Positions 1 to 8,422 of a DNA stretch of 64,000 nucleotides are shown here, piece after piece. Position 1 is the stretch's first letter; each line of letters begins with the position of its first letter. This DNA is from UBA6054 sp963975575 (GTDB lineage Bacteria; Planctomycetota; Phycisphaerae; Phycisphaerales; UBA1924). Both the position numbers and the translations under genes were made by a program. The DNA lies in NCBI GenBank assembly GCA_963975575.1, contig CAXBHL010000005.1:62001-126000 (forward strand), given 5' to 3'. The notes beneath the pieces are model-generated. The model did not search any database and had not been told where the DNA came from. It was given only the letters and a program-made list of their open reading frames with translations.

Positions 1-145
1 CGGCGGGCTCGTGCCGCTGCTCATCAAGCGGTTCAAGGCCGACCCGGCCCTCGCGTCGGGCCCCATCCTCACGACGATCACCGACATGTGCGGCTTCTTC
101 ATCGTCCTCACGCTCGCCTCGTCCGTCCTGTCCTACCTCACATGA
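1..145 (+). CDS. mgtE: MgtE-type magnesium transporter, C-terminal end (partial)
   Basis: Only the last 47 codons are present; the reading frame enters at base 2 and stops with TGA at 143-145. The peptide reads GGLVPLLIKRFKADPALASG and continues with PILTTITDMCGFFIVLTLAS. This matches the final transmembrane part of MgtE channels, where a conserved PLLLKR...DPA.ASGP..T...D loop precedes the last helix. MgtE is an inner-membrane Mg2+ channel gated by its cytosolic N and CBS domains, which lie outside the window. A strong hairpin terminator follows directly. The family call rests on this short but characteristic segment. Confidence 0.75.
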   Translation, partial: GGLVPLLIKRFKADPALASGPILTTITDMCGFFIVLTLASSVLSYLT

Positions 146-149
146 CCGG

Positions 150-178
150 CGCGGGCGCATCGCCCGCGAGTGTTTTTT
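150..178 (+). terminator. Rho-independent terminator after mgtE
   Basis: An 8-bp GC stem (CGCGGGCG, loop CAT, CGCCCGCG) at 150-168 is followed after four bases by six T residues (173-178). It starts five bases after the mgtE stop codon. Confidence 0.85.
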
Positions 179-368
179 GAGGCAAGCCCGATCCCCGCAA
201 CGCGATCGCCGCCGGGTGCCATGCGAGGCGGGCACGGGCGTGCACGGGTTCCGCCGGCCTTTGGTAGACTTCGGGTCACCTCGAGCACGGGCACGGGCCC
301 CCTTCAGGTCGACCGCGGGCGGTTCCAGGCCGCCGCGTCCTTCACAGCGCCCGACGGGGAGAGCGTTC

Positions 369-1175
369 ATGCTGGCAGGCACCAGGCCCTTCGGTTCCAT
401 GGACGAGATCGGGGACGGTCTCGCCCCCCTGATCGCCGGGCACATCGATCTCGTGTTCCGACGCATCATGCCCGGCCCCGGGGTGGAGATCTTGCCGGGC
501 TTCGTGCGGCTTGTCACGGGCGAGCCGCACCCGTTCGGCAACTTCGCGTGCGTCCGCGATCCGGTGACCGCGGCGGTGGTGCGCGAGGCGATCGAGCCGT
601 TGCAGCGTTGCGGCGCCCCGGCGGCCGTCTTCCTGACCGGCCCCTGGCCGGAGGATGCCGAAAGGGTCCTTACGGACGCCGGCTTCGGTCGCCACGGCGG
701 TATGCCCTGCATGGGCGTCGAGATCGAACAACTCCCCGAATCCTCCTTGCCCCCGGGGTGCACGTTCGAGCGCGTCAGCGACGCGTCCGAGCGTGCTGAA
801 TGGGCTGATGTGTTCGCCCGTGGGTACGAGTTGCCCGGCCGCATCGGCCACGCGTTCGCGGGGGGCATCGACGGGGACGACCGCCCGGACGCGCCAGTGC
901 AGTACTTCTGGATCCGAAGGGACGGGGTGCCCGTTTGCACATCGCTGGTGTTTCTCGACCGAGGCGTCGCGGGCATCTACGGCGTCGCGACCGTGCGCGA
1001 AGCCCGCGGGATGGGCCTCGGTGCGTACGTGACCGCCCAACCGCTGCGCATCGCCAGCCGGCTCGGCTACGGCGTGGGCATCCTCCAGGCGTCCGAGGAA
1101 GGGCACCCGGTCTACCGGCGGATCGGGTTCCGGGACTTTGGTGAGATTCCGCTCTTCGTTCGAATGCCGGATTGA
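369..1175 (+). CDS. GNAT family N-acetyltransferase
   Basis: The protein has 268 residues. The start at 369 (MLAGTRPFGSM) is chosen because GGGGAG lies at 357-362, seven bases upstream; the frame stays open further upstream without a better site. The C-terminal half carries the GNAT acetyl-CoA pattern: a beta strand GIYGVATV, then REARGMGLGAY (the R/Q-x-x-G-x-G/A pyrophosphate loop), then a helix and a closing ASEEGHPVYRRIGFRDFGE segment in which Tyr and Gly-Phe are typical. The N-terminal half is divergent, so the substrate cannot be inferred. The gene stands alone and converges with the SnoaL-like gene. Confidence 0.8.
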   Translation: MLAGTRPFGSMDEIGDGLAPLIAGHIDLVFRRIMPGPGVEILPGFVRLVTGEPHPFGNFACVRDPVTAAVVREAIEPLQRCGAPAAVFLTGPWPEDAERVLTDAGFGRHGGMPCMGVEIEQLPESSLPPGCTFERVSDASERAEWADVFARGYELPGRIGHAFAGGIDGDDRPDAPVQYFWIRRDGVPVCTSLVFLDRGVAGIYGVATVREARGMGLGAYVTAQPLRIASRLGYGVGILQASEEGHPVYRRIGFRDFGEIPLFVRMPD

Positions 1176-1230
1176 TCGCATCCGACGGTCGCGAGGACGT
1201 ACAGATCCGCGTGTCTTCCGTCCGATGGGC

Positions 1231-1635
1231 TCAGATCAACCCCATCACCCGGGAGAGCTGCAGCGTATCGACGTACTGCTGGAAGCGGACGGCCTTGCCG
1301 CCGCGCACGTCCCACACGTGAACCACCTGGGTGTTCTGCGTCAGGCCGGTGGCCTTGCAGGTGCCGCCGTACCGGCCCAGCATGATCACCTTGTCGCCCG
1401 AAGCGAGCAGGTCGTCCACCCGGACGCTGAAACCGTCCCACTCGGTCGCGCAGCGGGCGAAGATACCCTCCGCGACGGCGTTCGGGCCGACATACGGATT
1501 CCCGTCGGCCCACGGATGGCTCTCCGCCTCGTTCCAGACGATGTCCGGGCTCATGCGTCCCAGCGCGCCGGGCCCGTCCCCGGCGGCGAACGCGTCGTAG
1601 ATTCCTCGGATCACAGCGGCATTGGCGTCGGACAT
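1231..1635 (-). CDS. SnoaL-like / nuclear transport factor 2-like protein
   Basis: The protein has 134 residues starting MSDANAAVIRGIYDAFAAGD. The start at 1635 is supported by GGGAG eight bases upstream on the minus strand, although the frame is open to 1749. The sequence shows the SnoaL pattern: an N-terminal helix with IYDAFAAGD, a PDIVWNE strand, a region around ANPYVGPNAVAEGI, and later strands with VVHVWDVRGGKAVRFQQYVDT. Members of this cone-shaped fold act as cyclases, isomerases, dehydratases or non-enzymatic proteins, so no reaction can be assigned. Confidence 0.8.
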   Translation of the reverse strand: MSDANAAVIRGIYDAFAAGDGPGALGRMSPDIVWNEAESHPWADGNPYVGPNAVAEGIFARCATEWDGFSVRVDDLLASGDKVIMLGRYGGTCKATGLTQNTQVVHVWDVRGGKAVRFQQYVDTLQLSRVMGLI

Positions 1636-2001
1636 CTCAGGTGCTCCCGGCGATGGGCCGCCGCCGACGCGGGGACCGACCCGCACCCGGCCGGGCGACG
1701 AAGGCATGCTAGTGATTTTCCTCATTGCCCTCTGGCGGCTCGCGCACAATTCCTCCTCCCGTAGGCCGTTGCATGTGAGTGTAAGGTGTTTTGCCTAGTA
1801 TCCGTCCGGTGCGGACCGGGTGCTTGACCGGCGTTCTGGCTGGAAACCCGCGTTCCATGGGCGTTCTGGGGCCCATTTGGTGGGAAAATACGGAGAAACC
1901 TCTTGAACCGCACCACGATTTGTGTAACAGTTACAATCGAAGGCCGGGTTGGCAGATGTTCTGACCCCGGTCCGAGAGAGATACACAAAGAGGAGAAACC
2001 G
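1636..2001. other. Divergent intergenic region between SnoaL-like gene and PEP-CTERM gene
   Basis: These 366 bases hold no convincing gene. The part next to 1635 contains the ribosome binding site of the minus-strand gene. Bases from about 1775 to 2000 are clearly less GC-rich than the rest and contain the palindrome and promoter-like elements listed separately. Confidence 0.6.
1903..1937 (+). promoter_or_regulatory. Promoter-like element with 13-bp perfect palindrome
   Basis: A perfect inverted repeat TGTAAC-A-GTTACA lies at 1923-1935. It overlaps a -10-like TACAAT (1932-1937) and follows a -35-like TTGAAC (1903-1908). The spacing between these two hexamers is 23 bases, too long for a standard sigma70 promoter, so the pairing is uncertain. 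The palindrome lies 67 bases before the PEP-CTERM start and looks like a dimeric repressor operator. Confidence 0.4.
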
Positions 2002-2682
2002 ATGATCCGTACCCTTGCGCTGCTTTCCGCAGCCGCCGTCGCTTCCGCGGCGAACGCCGGCACTTCCGTCGATGTCGCTATCGACCCCTCGTCCGCCCCC
2101 TGGCTGGGCTTCATGAACGTGTTCGAGCTGCCCTCCAACGGCGGCGGGTTCGTGTTCGGCAGCCCCTGGGGCGTGTCCGACCTCGTTGCCAACTTCGACG
2201 ACGGCGCCAACACCGTGACAATGTCGCCCAACACTGTCGGTGATCCCGATCCGTTCTGGTACCAGGGCGGCGGCGGCCCCGGCGCGCCCGGCAACAAGAT
2301 CATGGAAGCCAACCTGTATCAGCAGTCCGACGGCGGTCTCGCTGGCACCACGGTGAACTTCTCCGGCAACGTCCAGTCGTTCAGCATGACCGCGGCCCAC
2401 GAGGTCCAGGTCTTCATCCGCGACTTCGCCGCCGACTTCTCGTCCTCCGTGGATGTGTTCGCCGCCATCGACAGCACCGGTGCCTTCAGCATCAGCCTCG
2501 ACACGATCAACGATGCCGCCCGCCACGTGCAGTGGGGCATCCAGGTCCGTGGCGAGAACGTGTGGGTCACCGACGTCGCCCCCTTCGGCAACGTTGTGTT
2601 CTCCACCGTCCCCACCCCCGCGTCCATCGCCATGATGGGTGCCGGTGGCCTGCTGATGAGCCGTCGCCGCCGCAACGGCTGA
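2002..2682 (+). CDS. PEP-CTERM-like sorted secreted protein
   Basis: The protein has 226 residues. The start at 2002 has AGGAG at 1991-1995, six bases upstream. An N-terminal signal peptide (MIRTLALLSAAAVASAANAG) is followed by a beta-rich body with no recognised enzymatic motif. The C-terminus, VPTPASIAMMGAGGLLMSRRRRNG in shortened terms, has the three-part sorting signal: a PxP-like element, a hydrophobic helix and an arginine cluster. In the PEP-CTERM/exosortase system the tail is cut and the protein goes to the cell surface or exopolysaccharide. No exosortase is in this window. A terminator follows, so the gene is monocistronic. Confidence 0.8.
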   Translation: MIRTLALLSAAAVASAANAGTSVDVAIDPSSAPWLGFMNVFELPSNGGGFVFGSPWGVSDLVANFDDGANTVTMSPNTVGDPDPFWYQGGGGPGAPGNKIMEANLYQQSDGGLAGTTVNFSGNVQSFSMTAAHEVQVFIRDFAADFSSSVDVFAAIDSTGAFSISLDTINDAARHVQWGIQVRGENVWVTDVAPFGNVVFSTVPTPASIAMMGAGGLLMSRRRRNG

Positions 2683-2712
2683 TCGGGCGATCCGCACATT
2701 CGATCTTCCGAG

Positions 2713-2741
2713 ACCGCCGGGCCAGTGCGCCCGGCGGTTTT
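2713..2741 (+). terminator. Rho-independent terminator after PEP-CTERM gene
   Basis: The stem is ACCGCCGGGC (2713-2722) with GCCCGGCGGT (2729-2738) and a 6-base loop, followed by TTTT. Confidence 0.85.
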
Positions 2742-2832
2742 CTCGTCAGAATCCGACGCTCGTCGAGGCCGGGGCTCGCCGGCTGACTGCCCGCTTTCTT
2801 CCTCCGGGCGATGCTGGTAGATTGTGAGCACC

Positions 2833-3660
2833 ATGATTGACGCCCACCGATCCGTTCTGGCAGCCTGCTTTCTGACAATCTCAACGGCCGTGGTGCCCGC
2901 GTCGGCCCAGCCCGACGCTGCGAGCACGCCGCTCGCCGGCCCAAAGGTCAGCGAGCGGGTCACGAACACGCTGATCGAACGCGACATGCAGGGTCGGTTC
3001 CGGCGGATCGAAGGGCGTCCGGAGGTTGCGGCGCTGGCGCGGATCCCGATTGATCCCGTCCGGCGTGAAGACGCCCGGCGGGTGATCGAAGATCGTGCGG
3101 GCGCATTGCGGGCTCATCTGGTCGAGCACATCGATCTGATCAAGGCGTCGACGGACGCCTCGATCGCGGGCAACACCGAAGAAGTTCGCCGGATCCAACT
3201 CGATCTTTATCGTTTGTTTGAACCTGCGGGCGAGCGCAGCCCGCTGCTCTCACCGCTCGAACCGGTCCTCTCGGCGGAAGAGTTCGGTGAGGTGAAGCGC
3301 GTCGTCAACGAATACTGGGACGCTTGGGTCGCTGCGGAAGCGGGGAACGGGATGATGGACGCGGCCGCGTCCGAGGCGTTGGAGCGGCGGCTCGCCTACG
3401 AGTTGTACCAGCAGGAACTCGCCTACGCCTACGAGAGCACGCTGCGCCCGTTCCAGCAGCGGCTCGAGCGGATCTACACGATCGTCGAACCAACCGACGA
3501 CCAGCGGGCGGCCATCCGGGCCGCCGTGATCAAGTACATCCGCGATGCGGGCCTGACCCCCACCCCCGACCAGCGCGAGGAACTCGCCCGTTCCATCTAC
3601 GACGCGCTCGACGAGCCACGCCGGTTCCGGCTTTTCGCGGCCGGTCTTTCGGCGATGTAG
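2833..3660 (+). CDS. Secreted protein of unknown function
   Basis: The protein has about 275 residues and is not recognised. It begins with a signal peptide (MIDAHRSVLAACFLTISTAV, then VPASAQ cleavage context). The mature part is mostly charged alpha-helix, rich in Arg, Glu and Ala (for example DARRVIEDRAGALRAHLVEH and QQRLERIYTIVEPTDDQRAA), which suggests a helical bundle or coiled coil. A GTG nine bases upstream (2824) is an alternative start. I prefer ATG 2833 because a -10-like TAGATT ends at 2823 and no ribosome binding site is visible, so the transcript probably begins almost at the ATG. The gene converges with the NRPS-like gene. Confidence 0.65.
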   Translation: MIDAHRSVLAACFLTISTAVVPASAQPDAASTPLAGPKVSERVTNTLIERDMQGRFRRIEGRPEVAALARIPIDPVRREDARRVIEDRAGALRAHLVEHIDLIKASTDASIAGNTEEVRRIQLDLYRLFEPAGERSPLLSPLEPVLSAEEFGEVKRVVNEYWDAWVAAEAGNGMMDAAASEALERRLAYELYQQELAYAYESTLRPFQQRLERIYTIVEPTDDQRAAIRAAVIKYIRDAGLTPTPDQREELARSIYDALDEPRRFRLFAAGLSAM

Positions 3661-3685
3661 GCCCGCCGCGGGAGATCGATCGCGA

Positions 3686-6600
3686 TCATTCCGAGCCTTG
3701 GTCGGCGCCGTTGATGAACGCGTTCACAATGGACGCATTGTGCGGGTTCCGCCAGATGCCCATGTGGCTGTCGCAATCGATGAGCACCTCCCGGGCGGGC
3801 CCGCGGAGCACGCGGCGCCACGAGTCCAGGCCCAGCCCCAGATCGGTGTTCTTGCGACGGATCACCAGTGCCGGTCCCTCATACCGGCCGGGACGATGCC
3901 GATACAGGGCTTCGAGCGTCGCCGCGCCCAGGGCACGCTGGAGCGGCTCCCATTCCGCCAGTTTGCGGTGGCGAGGTCCCGGCGACCAGAGCGGCATCCG
4001 CCCCGGCGGGACGATCCGCCGGAGCTTTCCGTAGGCCCGGGCGAGCGGATCGGGCACCGGGGGCCGGTGGGCCGGGATGCCGTCGATCGCGATGAGTTCC
4101 GCCACGCCGATCGATCGCCTCTTGATCTCGTTGGCCAGTTCCAGCGCCAGCGGTGCCCCGCTGGAGAATCCCGCGATCGTGACGCGCCCCCAGCCCTGCG
4201 CTTCGATCAGATCCGCGTACCCGTGGACCATTTCGAACACCGAGCGCAGAGGATCCTCGTTCTCGAGCAGACCGGCGGGCTGGATCGCGTAGATCGACAC
4301 GCGCCCTTCGCAGGCCCGGGCCGCGTCCGCGAGAAACCCGATGGCTCCACCCAGATGGGGCAGCACCACCACCACCCGTCCGCCGTCGGAGAGTTTGTGC
4401 AGGTGCCCCGAGGCGTTGCGACGCAGCGCTGCGCCGTGCAACTGCTCGCCGCGATCCTGCAGCATCGCACGCTCGAACATCTCGGCGATCGCTTCGGGCG
4501 TGGGATCGGGAAGCGTGGGCGTCACGGGCAACTCGAGGCCGAGCGCCGACTCGATCTCGAGGAGAAGGCGGAGCAGCGCCAGGGAGTTCCCGCCGGCACG
4601 CAGAAAGCCGTCCTGGTCAGACGCGGGCGGCCGCCCGAGCGTCTTGGCCCACGCCCGGCGGACGAGGACGATCGGGTCGGAGGCCTGCACAGGGTCGAGA
4701 CCGGCCTCGGGCTTCGGTGGGTCCGCCAGGGTTGCCACGAAACGGCGATCGATCTTGCCGTTCGCCAATCGCGGGATCGAATCGGTCCACACAAACCGGG
4801 TCGGCACCATGTGGGATTCGAGTGTCGCACGCAGCGCGGCACGGATCGTTGACTCGGCGTCTCCGTTGCCGGGGGGCCCCGAGTGCACGCAAACGGCGAC
4901 GATCTGGGCATCCACGCCATGGCCGACCATGCAGGCGGCCGCGTCCGCAACGATCGGAACCAGAAGAATCGCCGACTCGATCTCGGTGACCTCGATGCGG
5001 AACCCGAGAAGCTGGACCTGGGCGTCCTGGCGCCCGATGAACCCGATGGCTCCGTCCTCACGCCACCACCCGAGGTCGCCTGTGCGATACCGACGAACCA
5101 TCGATCCGGACCCGCCGGGGTCGGGCACGGTCGAGAATGCGTCGCTGTCGGCGTTGAGGTAGCCGTCGGAGACCTGAACACCTTCCAGTTCGATCTCGCC
5201 CGCCACGCCCATCGGGCACAGCCGGCCACTGCGATCGAGGATCCGAACGCGGGTGTTCACGATCGGGCGACCGATGGGAACCGAATCAGAACCGGGAACG
5301 CATTCCCAGTTGGTGACATCGATTGCCGCCTCCGTGGGGCCGTACAGATTGAAGAGCAGACCGGGGGCGGTGCGCAGATACTCGCCCGCCGCGGTCGGAG
5401 TGAGGACTTCGCCCGAACAGATCGTCAATCGCAAGCTGGAGGGCTGGACGCCCCGGATGGCCCGGGCCAGCGGGACCAGAAGCGATGGGATCATGTGCCA
5501 GACCGAGATCCGGTGGGCGTTCGCGGCTGCCACCAGCCGCTTCGGATCGGACGCCGACTCGGCATCGAGCACGAAGACTCGGGCGCCAGAGGTCAGTGGC
5601 CAGAGGTACTCCCACATGGAGACGTCCCAGGCGAGCCTGTTCTTCTGCGCAACGGTGTCTTCCGGAGAGATACCGAAAGCCCTGGTCATCCAAAGAACGC
5701 GATTGACGAGTGATTCGTGGCGGATCGGAACCGCCTTGGGCGTCCCGCTCGAGCCCGAGGTAAAGAGCACGAACGCATCGGAGGCCACGGGCACACGATC
5801 TAATGACTCCTGTACAACGGCGTCGTCCGTCAGCGGAGCCATCGGGATGATCGCGAGATCGTCCGTGGCGCCGACGACGGCCGCGTCGCCGGGCAGCAGG
5901 AGAAAACGCGCGTCGCACCCGGTGAGCATGGCCTCCCGTCGGCCCGCGGGGGTCTCCGGATTCAATGGCACGCACGCAGCACCAAGGCGAAGAATGCCGA
6001 GCACCCCGATCACACTCGCCGCGTCCCGATGATCCATGATCGCAACCCGATCGCCCGGTTGAACACCGGCGTCACGGAGCTGAGCCGCCACCGCGTGGAC
6101 CCTGCGGCGAAGTTGGTCATAACTGAGCTGCGTCGAGGCATCGGCGAGCGCCGGCCGGTCGGCGTGCTGGGCTGCGGCCCGTTCGAACACGTCGATCAGC
6201 GACAACGATTCGCCGTGATCCCAATCGGTCCCGTTCCACACCCGCTCGATCTGATGACGTTCGTCATCGCCGAGAATATCGCACTCGTCGGCGGGTCGCT
6301 GCGTCTGTTCCGCGGTCGCCGCGAGCGCTCGACGCAGGTGCTCGGACCGCCATCGTGCCACGTCCTCGCTGGTTTCCGGATTCATACGCAGGCGGAGCCC
6401 GCCGTCCCGTCGCACCTCGCTCACGCCCCCTTCCGGATCGGTGAGCATGATGCGGAGCGGCTCGTCAGACGGGAACACCTCGCCGGCCGCTGCGCGGATT
6501 CGTGCGGCCAGCTCGCGCGGAGTTTCGTGCCCCAAGGGCCGCTCAAGATGGATCGCTCGGTCACCCCACGCGAGCGTAGCGTGGGCCAGACCGTCATCCG

Positions 6601-8356
6601 GCTGCCACCGCTGAGCCAAGATCGCTGCCGCGGCCGACAGGGCCGCGGCGCCCTCCGGTCCGTGGGAATCGAAGTACGGAAGCTCGATGAGCCAGCCCCG
6701 CTCGACCTGCTCGCGCAGCATCGCGCGATCGATTTTTCCCGTGGAACCGATGGGCAGAGTGCCCCGGCGGGCGAAGAACGAAGGGACGAGGTGCGGCGGC
6801 AGTTCGGACGCCAGCGCACCTGTCAATCGGCGTCGGGTGGCGGCCCAGTCGGCGTCCTCGATCAGCACCACGAACGCCTGCAGGGCGTGATCGCTGCTCT
6901 TGGCGACCCGCACGACCGCCGCGTCACGAACCGACGGATCTCGGCGGATGGCCCGTTCGATCTCGGCGGGCTCGACGCGGAAGCCTCGGACCTTGAACTG
7001 ATCGTCCAGCCGGCCGAGAAACGCAACCCGGCCGTCGGCGTCCATCATGGCACGGTCGCCGGTGCGGTACCCGCGTCGGTCCAGACCCGGGACGTTTACG
7101 AATCGGCGTTCCGTCTCGGACGGATCATCGAGGTACCCGAGGGCGAGGCCATCACCGGTCGCGACCAGCTCACCGGGCATCCCTCTCGGGACCGGGCGGA
7201 GTTCTTCGTCGACGATGCACACACCGGTCCCGCTGACCGGGTTTCCGATGGGGATCGGGGCCCCGCGGTCCACGTCAGAGCCGATCTCGTGGCAGGTGGT
7301 GAAGGTGGTGTTCTCCGTCGGGCCGTAGCCGTTGATGATTCTCAGTTTCGGGCAGAGGTCCCGCAGGCGGGCCGCGTGTGTCGGCGAGACCACGTCGCCC
7401 CCCGTGAGCACGGCCGAGAGAGGCGCAAACAGTTCCGCCTGCTCATCGACGCACAGGTGGAAGAGCGCGGCGGTGAGCCACGCGGTGTTGACACCCTCAT
7501 CGCGGATGAGGCGGGCGATCTCGCGGAGGCCCGATCTGTCGGGTGCGAGCACCACACGGCCCCCGTTGAGCAGTGGAGCCCAGACTTCGAGGGTCGAGGC
7601 ATCGAAGGCCAGCGGCGCCATCTGCAGGAAGCGCGTGGACGGACCGAAGTCGAGAAAGTTTGGGCGCTGGCACAGACGCACAATCGCCCGGTGCGGGATC
7701 ACGGCGCCCTTCGGCGCGCCGGTCGAACCCGAAGTGAACATGACGCTCGCGGCGTCGCCCGGCAATCGCGGTGCGACCCACTCCGACCCGGGTGTCTGCC
7801 TATCGAGTCCGGGAGAGACGGTGTCGAGGTCGAGGGTCTCCATCCCGGCGATGGTCGATGCGCCGGTCCCGACGATCACCCGACACCCCGCGCGTTCCAG
7901 GACCGGGCCCGCGTGGGTCGATGGGGTGTCCGGATCGACGGGCACGAACACGCCGCCTGCGCCGAGGATGCCAATCAACGCCGAGGGCATCAGCGGGTGG
8001 CGGCCGCATCGCACCGCCACCCGGTCTCCGGGCACGACACCGCTCGCTCGGAGACCGTCGGCGATGGAACGAGCAAACGCTTCGACTTCTTGGTAGTTCA
8101 GGCGTCGATCGCCGGCGACCACGGCCGTGGCCGTGGGGTTCGCCCGCGCCGCCTGCAGAAAGAGCGAAGTGACGGTGGCGGTCGGATCGTGCCGGCGATC
8201 AGCCTCAACGACGGAAACGCCCGAACTGACGCGCTCGCCCGGCTCGGAATGGTTTCGCCCCTGCTCCAACCCCGTGCCCCCTTTGGGTACCGTAGACCTC
8301 GTCCGGGGATGCGGCACCCCTCCCAGAAGATCGGTCGGACGGGCTCGGGAATGCAC
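3686..8356 (-). CDS. NRPS-like protein: adenylation - condensation remnant - adenylation - carrier - thioesterase
   Basis: The protein has 1,556 residues from a GTG at 8356; a TTG at 8269 with AAAGGGGG seven bases upstream is an equally good start. Domain order: A1 about 60-555 (FTSGSTGAPKG, YGPTENTTF, YRTGD, FKVRGFRVEPAEIE, GKIDR with K541); linker 556-715; A2 about 715-1210 (FTSGSSGTPKA, YGPTEAAID, YRTGDLG, GKIDR with K1201); carrier about 1225-1300 with the phosphopantetheine serine in GGNSL (S1258); thioesterase about 1325-1550 with GFSSG (S1398), a likely D1425 and H1531. By hand alignment to GrsA the ten-residue codes are DALWLGGTFK (A1, close to the valine code) and DVWHISLIDK (A2, close to the serine code). 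The linker ends like a condensation-domain tail (SEHLRRALAA...ILGDDERHQIERVWN) but has no HHxxxDG motif, and A1 has no carrier of its own. No MbtH or phosphopantetheinyl transferase gene is nearby. Confidence 0.92.
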   Translation of the reverse strand: MHSRARPTDLLGGVPHPRTRSTVPKGGTGLEQGRNHSEPGERVSSGVSVVEADRRHDPTATVTSLFLQAARANPTATAVVAGDRRLNYQEVEAFARSIADGLRASGVVPGDRVAVRCGRHPLMPSALIGILGAGGVFVPVDPDTPSTHAGPVLERAGCRVIVGTGASTIAGMETLDLDTVSPGLDRQTPGSEWVAPRLPGDAASVMFTSGSTGAPKGAVIPHRAIVRLCQRPNFLDFGPSTRFLQMAPLAFDASTLEVWAPLLNGGRVVLAPDRSGLREIARLIRDEGVNTAWLTAALFHLCVDEQAELFAPLSAVLTGGDVVSPTHAARLRDLCPKLRIINGYGPTENTTFTTCHEIGSDVDRGAPIPIGNPVSGTGVCIVDEELRPVPRGMPGELVATGDGLALGYLDDPSETERRFVNVPGLDRRGYRTGDRAMMDADGRVAFLGRLDDQFKVRGFRVEPAEIERAIRRDPSVRDAAVVRVAKSSDHALQAFVVLIEDADWAATRRRLTGALASELPPHLVPSFFARRGTLPIGSTGKIDRAMLREQVERGWLIELPYFDSHGPEGAAALSAAAAILAQRWQPDDGLAHATLAWGDRAIHLERPLGHETPRELAARIRAAAGEVFPSDEPLRIMLTDPEGGVSEVRRDGGLRLRMNPETSEDVARWRSEHLRRALAATAEQTQRPADECDILGDDERHQIERVWNGTDWDHGESLSLIDVFERAAAQHADRPALADASTQLSYDQLRRRVHAVAAQLRDAGVQPGDRVAIMDHRDAASVIGVLGILRLGAACVPLNPETPAGRREAMLTGCDARFLLLPGDAAVVGATDDLAIIPMAPLTDDAVVQESLDRVPVASDAFVLFTSGSSGTPKAVPIRHESLVNRVLWMTRAFGISPEDTVAQKNRLAWDVSMWEYLWPLTSGARVFVLDAESASDPKRLVAAANAHRISVWHMIPSLLVPLARAIRGVQPSSLRLTICSGEVLTPTAAGEYLRTAPGLLFNLYGPTEAAIDVTNWECVPGSDSVPIGRPIVNTRVRILDRSGRLCPMGVAGEIELEGVQVSDGYLNADSDAFSTVPDPGGSGSMVRRYRTGDLGWWREDGAIGFIGRQDAQVQLLGFRIEVTEIESAILLVPIVADAAACMVGHGVDAQIVAVCVHSGPPGNGDAESTIRAALRATLESHMVPTRFVWTDSIPRLANGKIDRRFVATLADPPKPEAGLDPVQASDPIVLVRRAWAKTLGRPPASDQDGFLRAGGNSLALLRLLLEIESALGLELPVTPTLPDPTPEAIAEMFERAMLQDRGEQLHGAALRRNASGHLHKLSDGGRVVVVLPHLGGAIGFLADAARACEGRVSIYAIQPAGLLENEDPLRSVFEMVHGYADLIEAQGWGRVTIAGFSSGAPLALELANEIKRRSIGVAELIAIDGIPAHRPPVPDPLARAYGKLRRIVPPGRMPLWSPGPRHRKLAEWEPLQRALGAATLEALYRHRPGRYEGPALVIRRKNTDLGLGLDSWRRVLRGPAREVLIDCDSHMGIWRNPHNASIVNAFINGADQGSE

Positions 8357-8422
8357 TGCCGATTCGGCCGGGATGGTAGGGACCGTACCGTTTGGGCCGC
8401 ACGGGATGCCCGCGGGTGCGGT

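Noticed and set aside
3686..8356. Complete biosynthetic gene cluster around the NRPS-like gene
   Set aside because: Neighbouring genes are a secreted helical protein and a beta-propeller protein. No MbtH, phosphopantetheinyl transferase, tailoring enzyme or dedicated exporter lies next to it.
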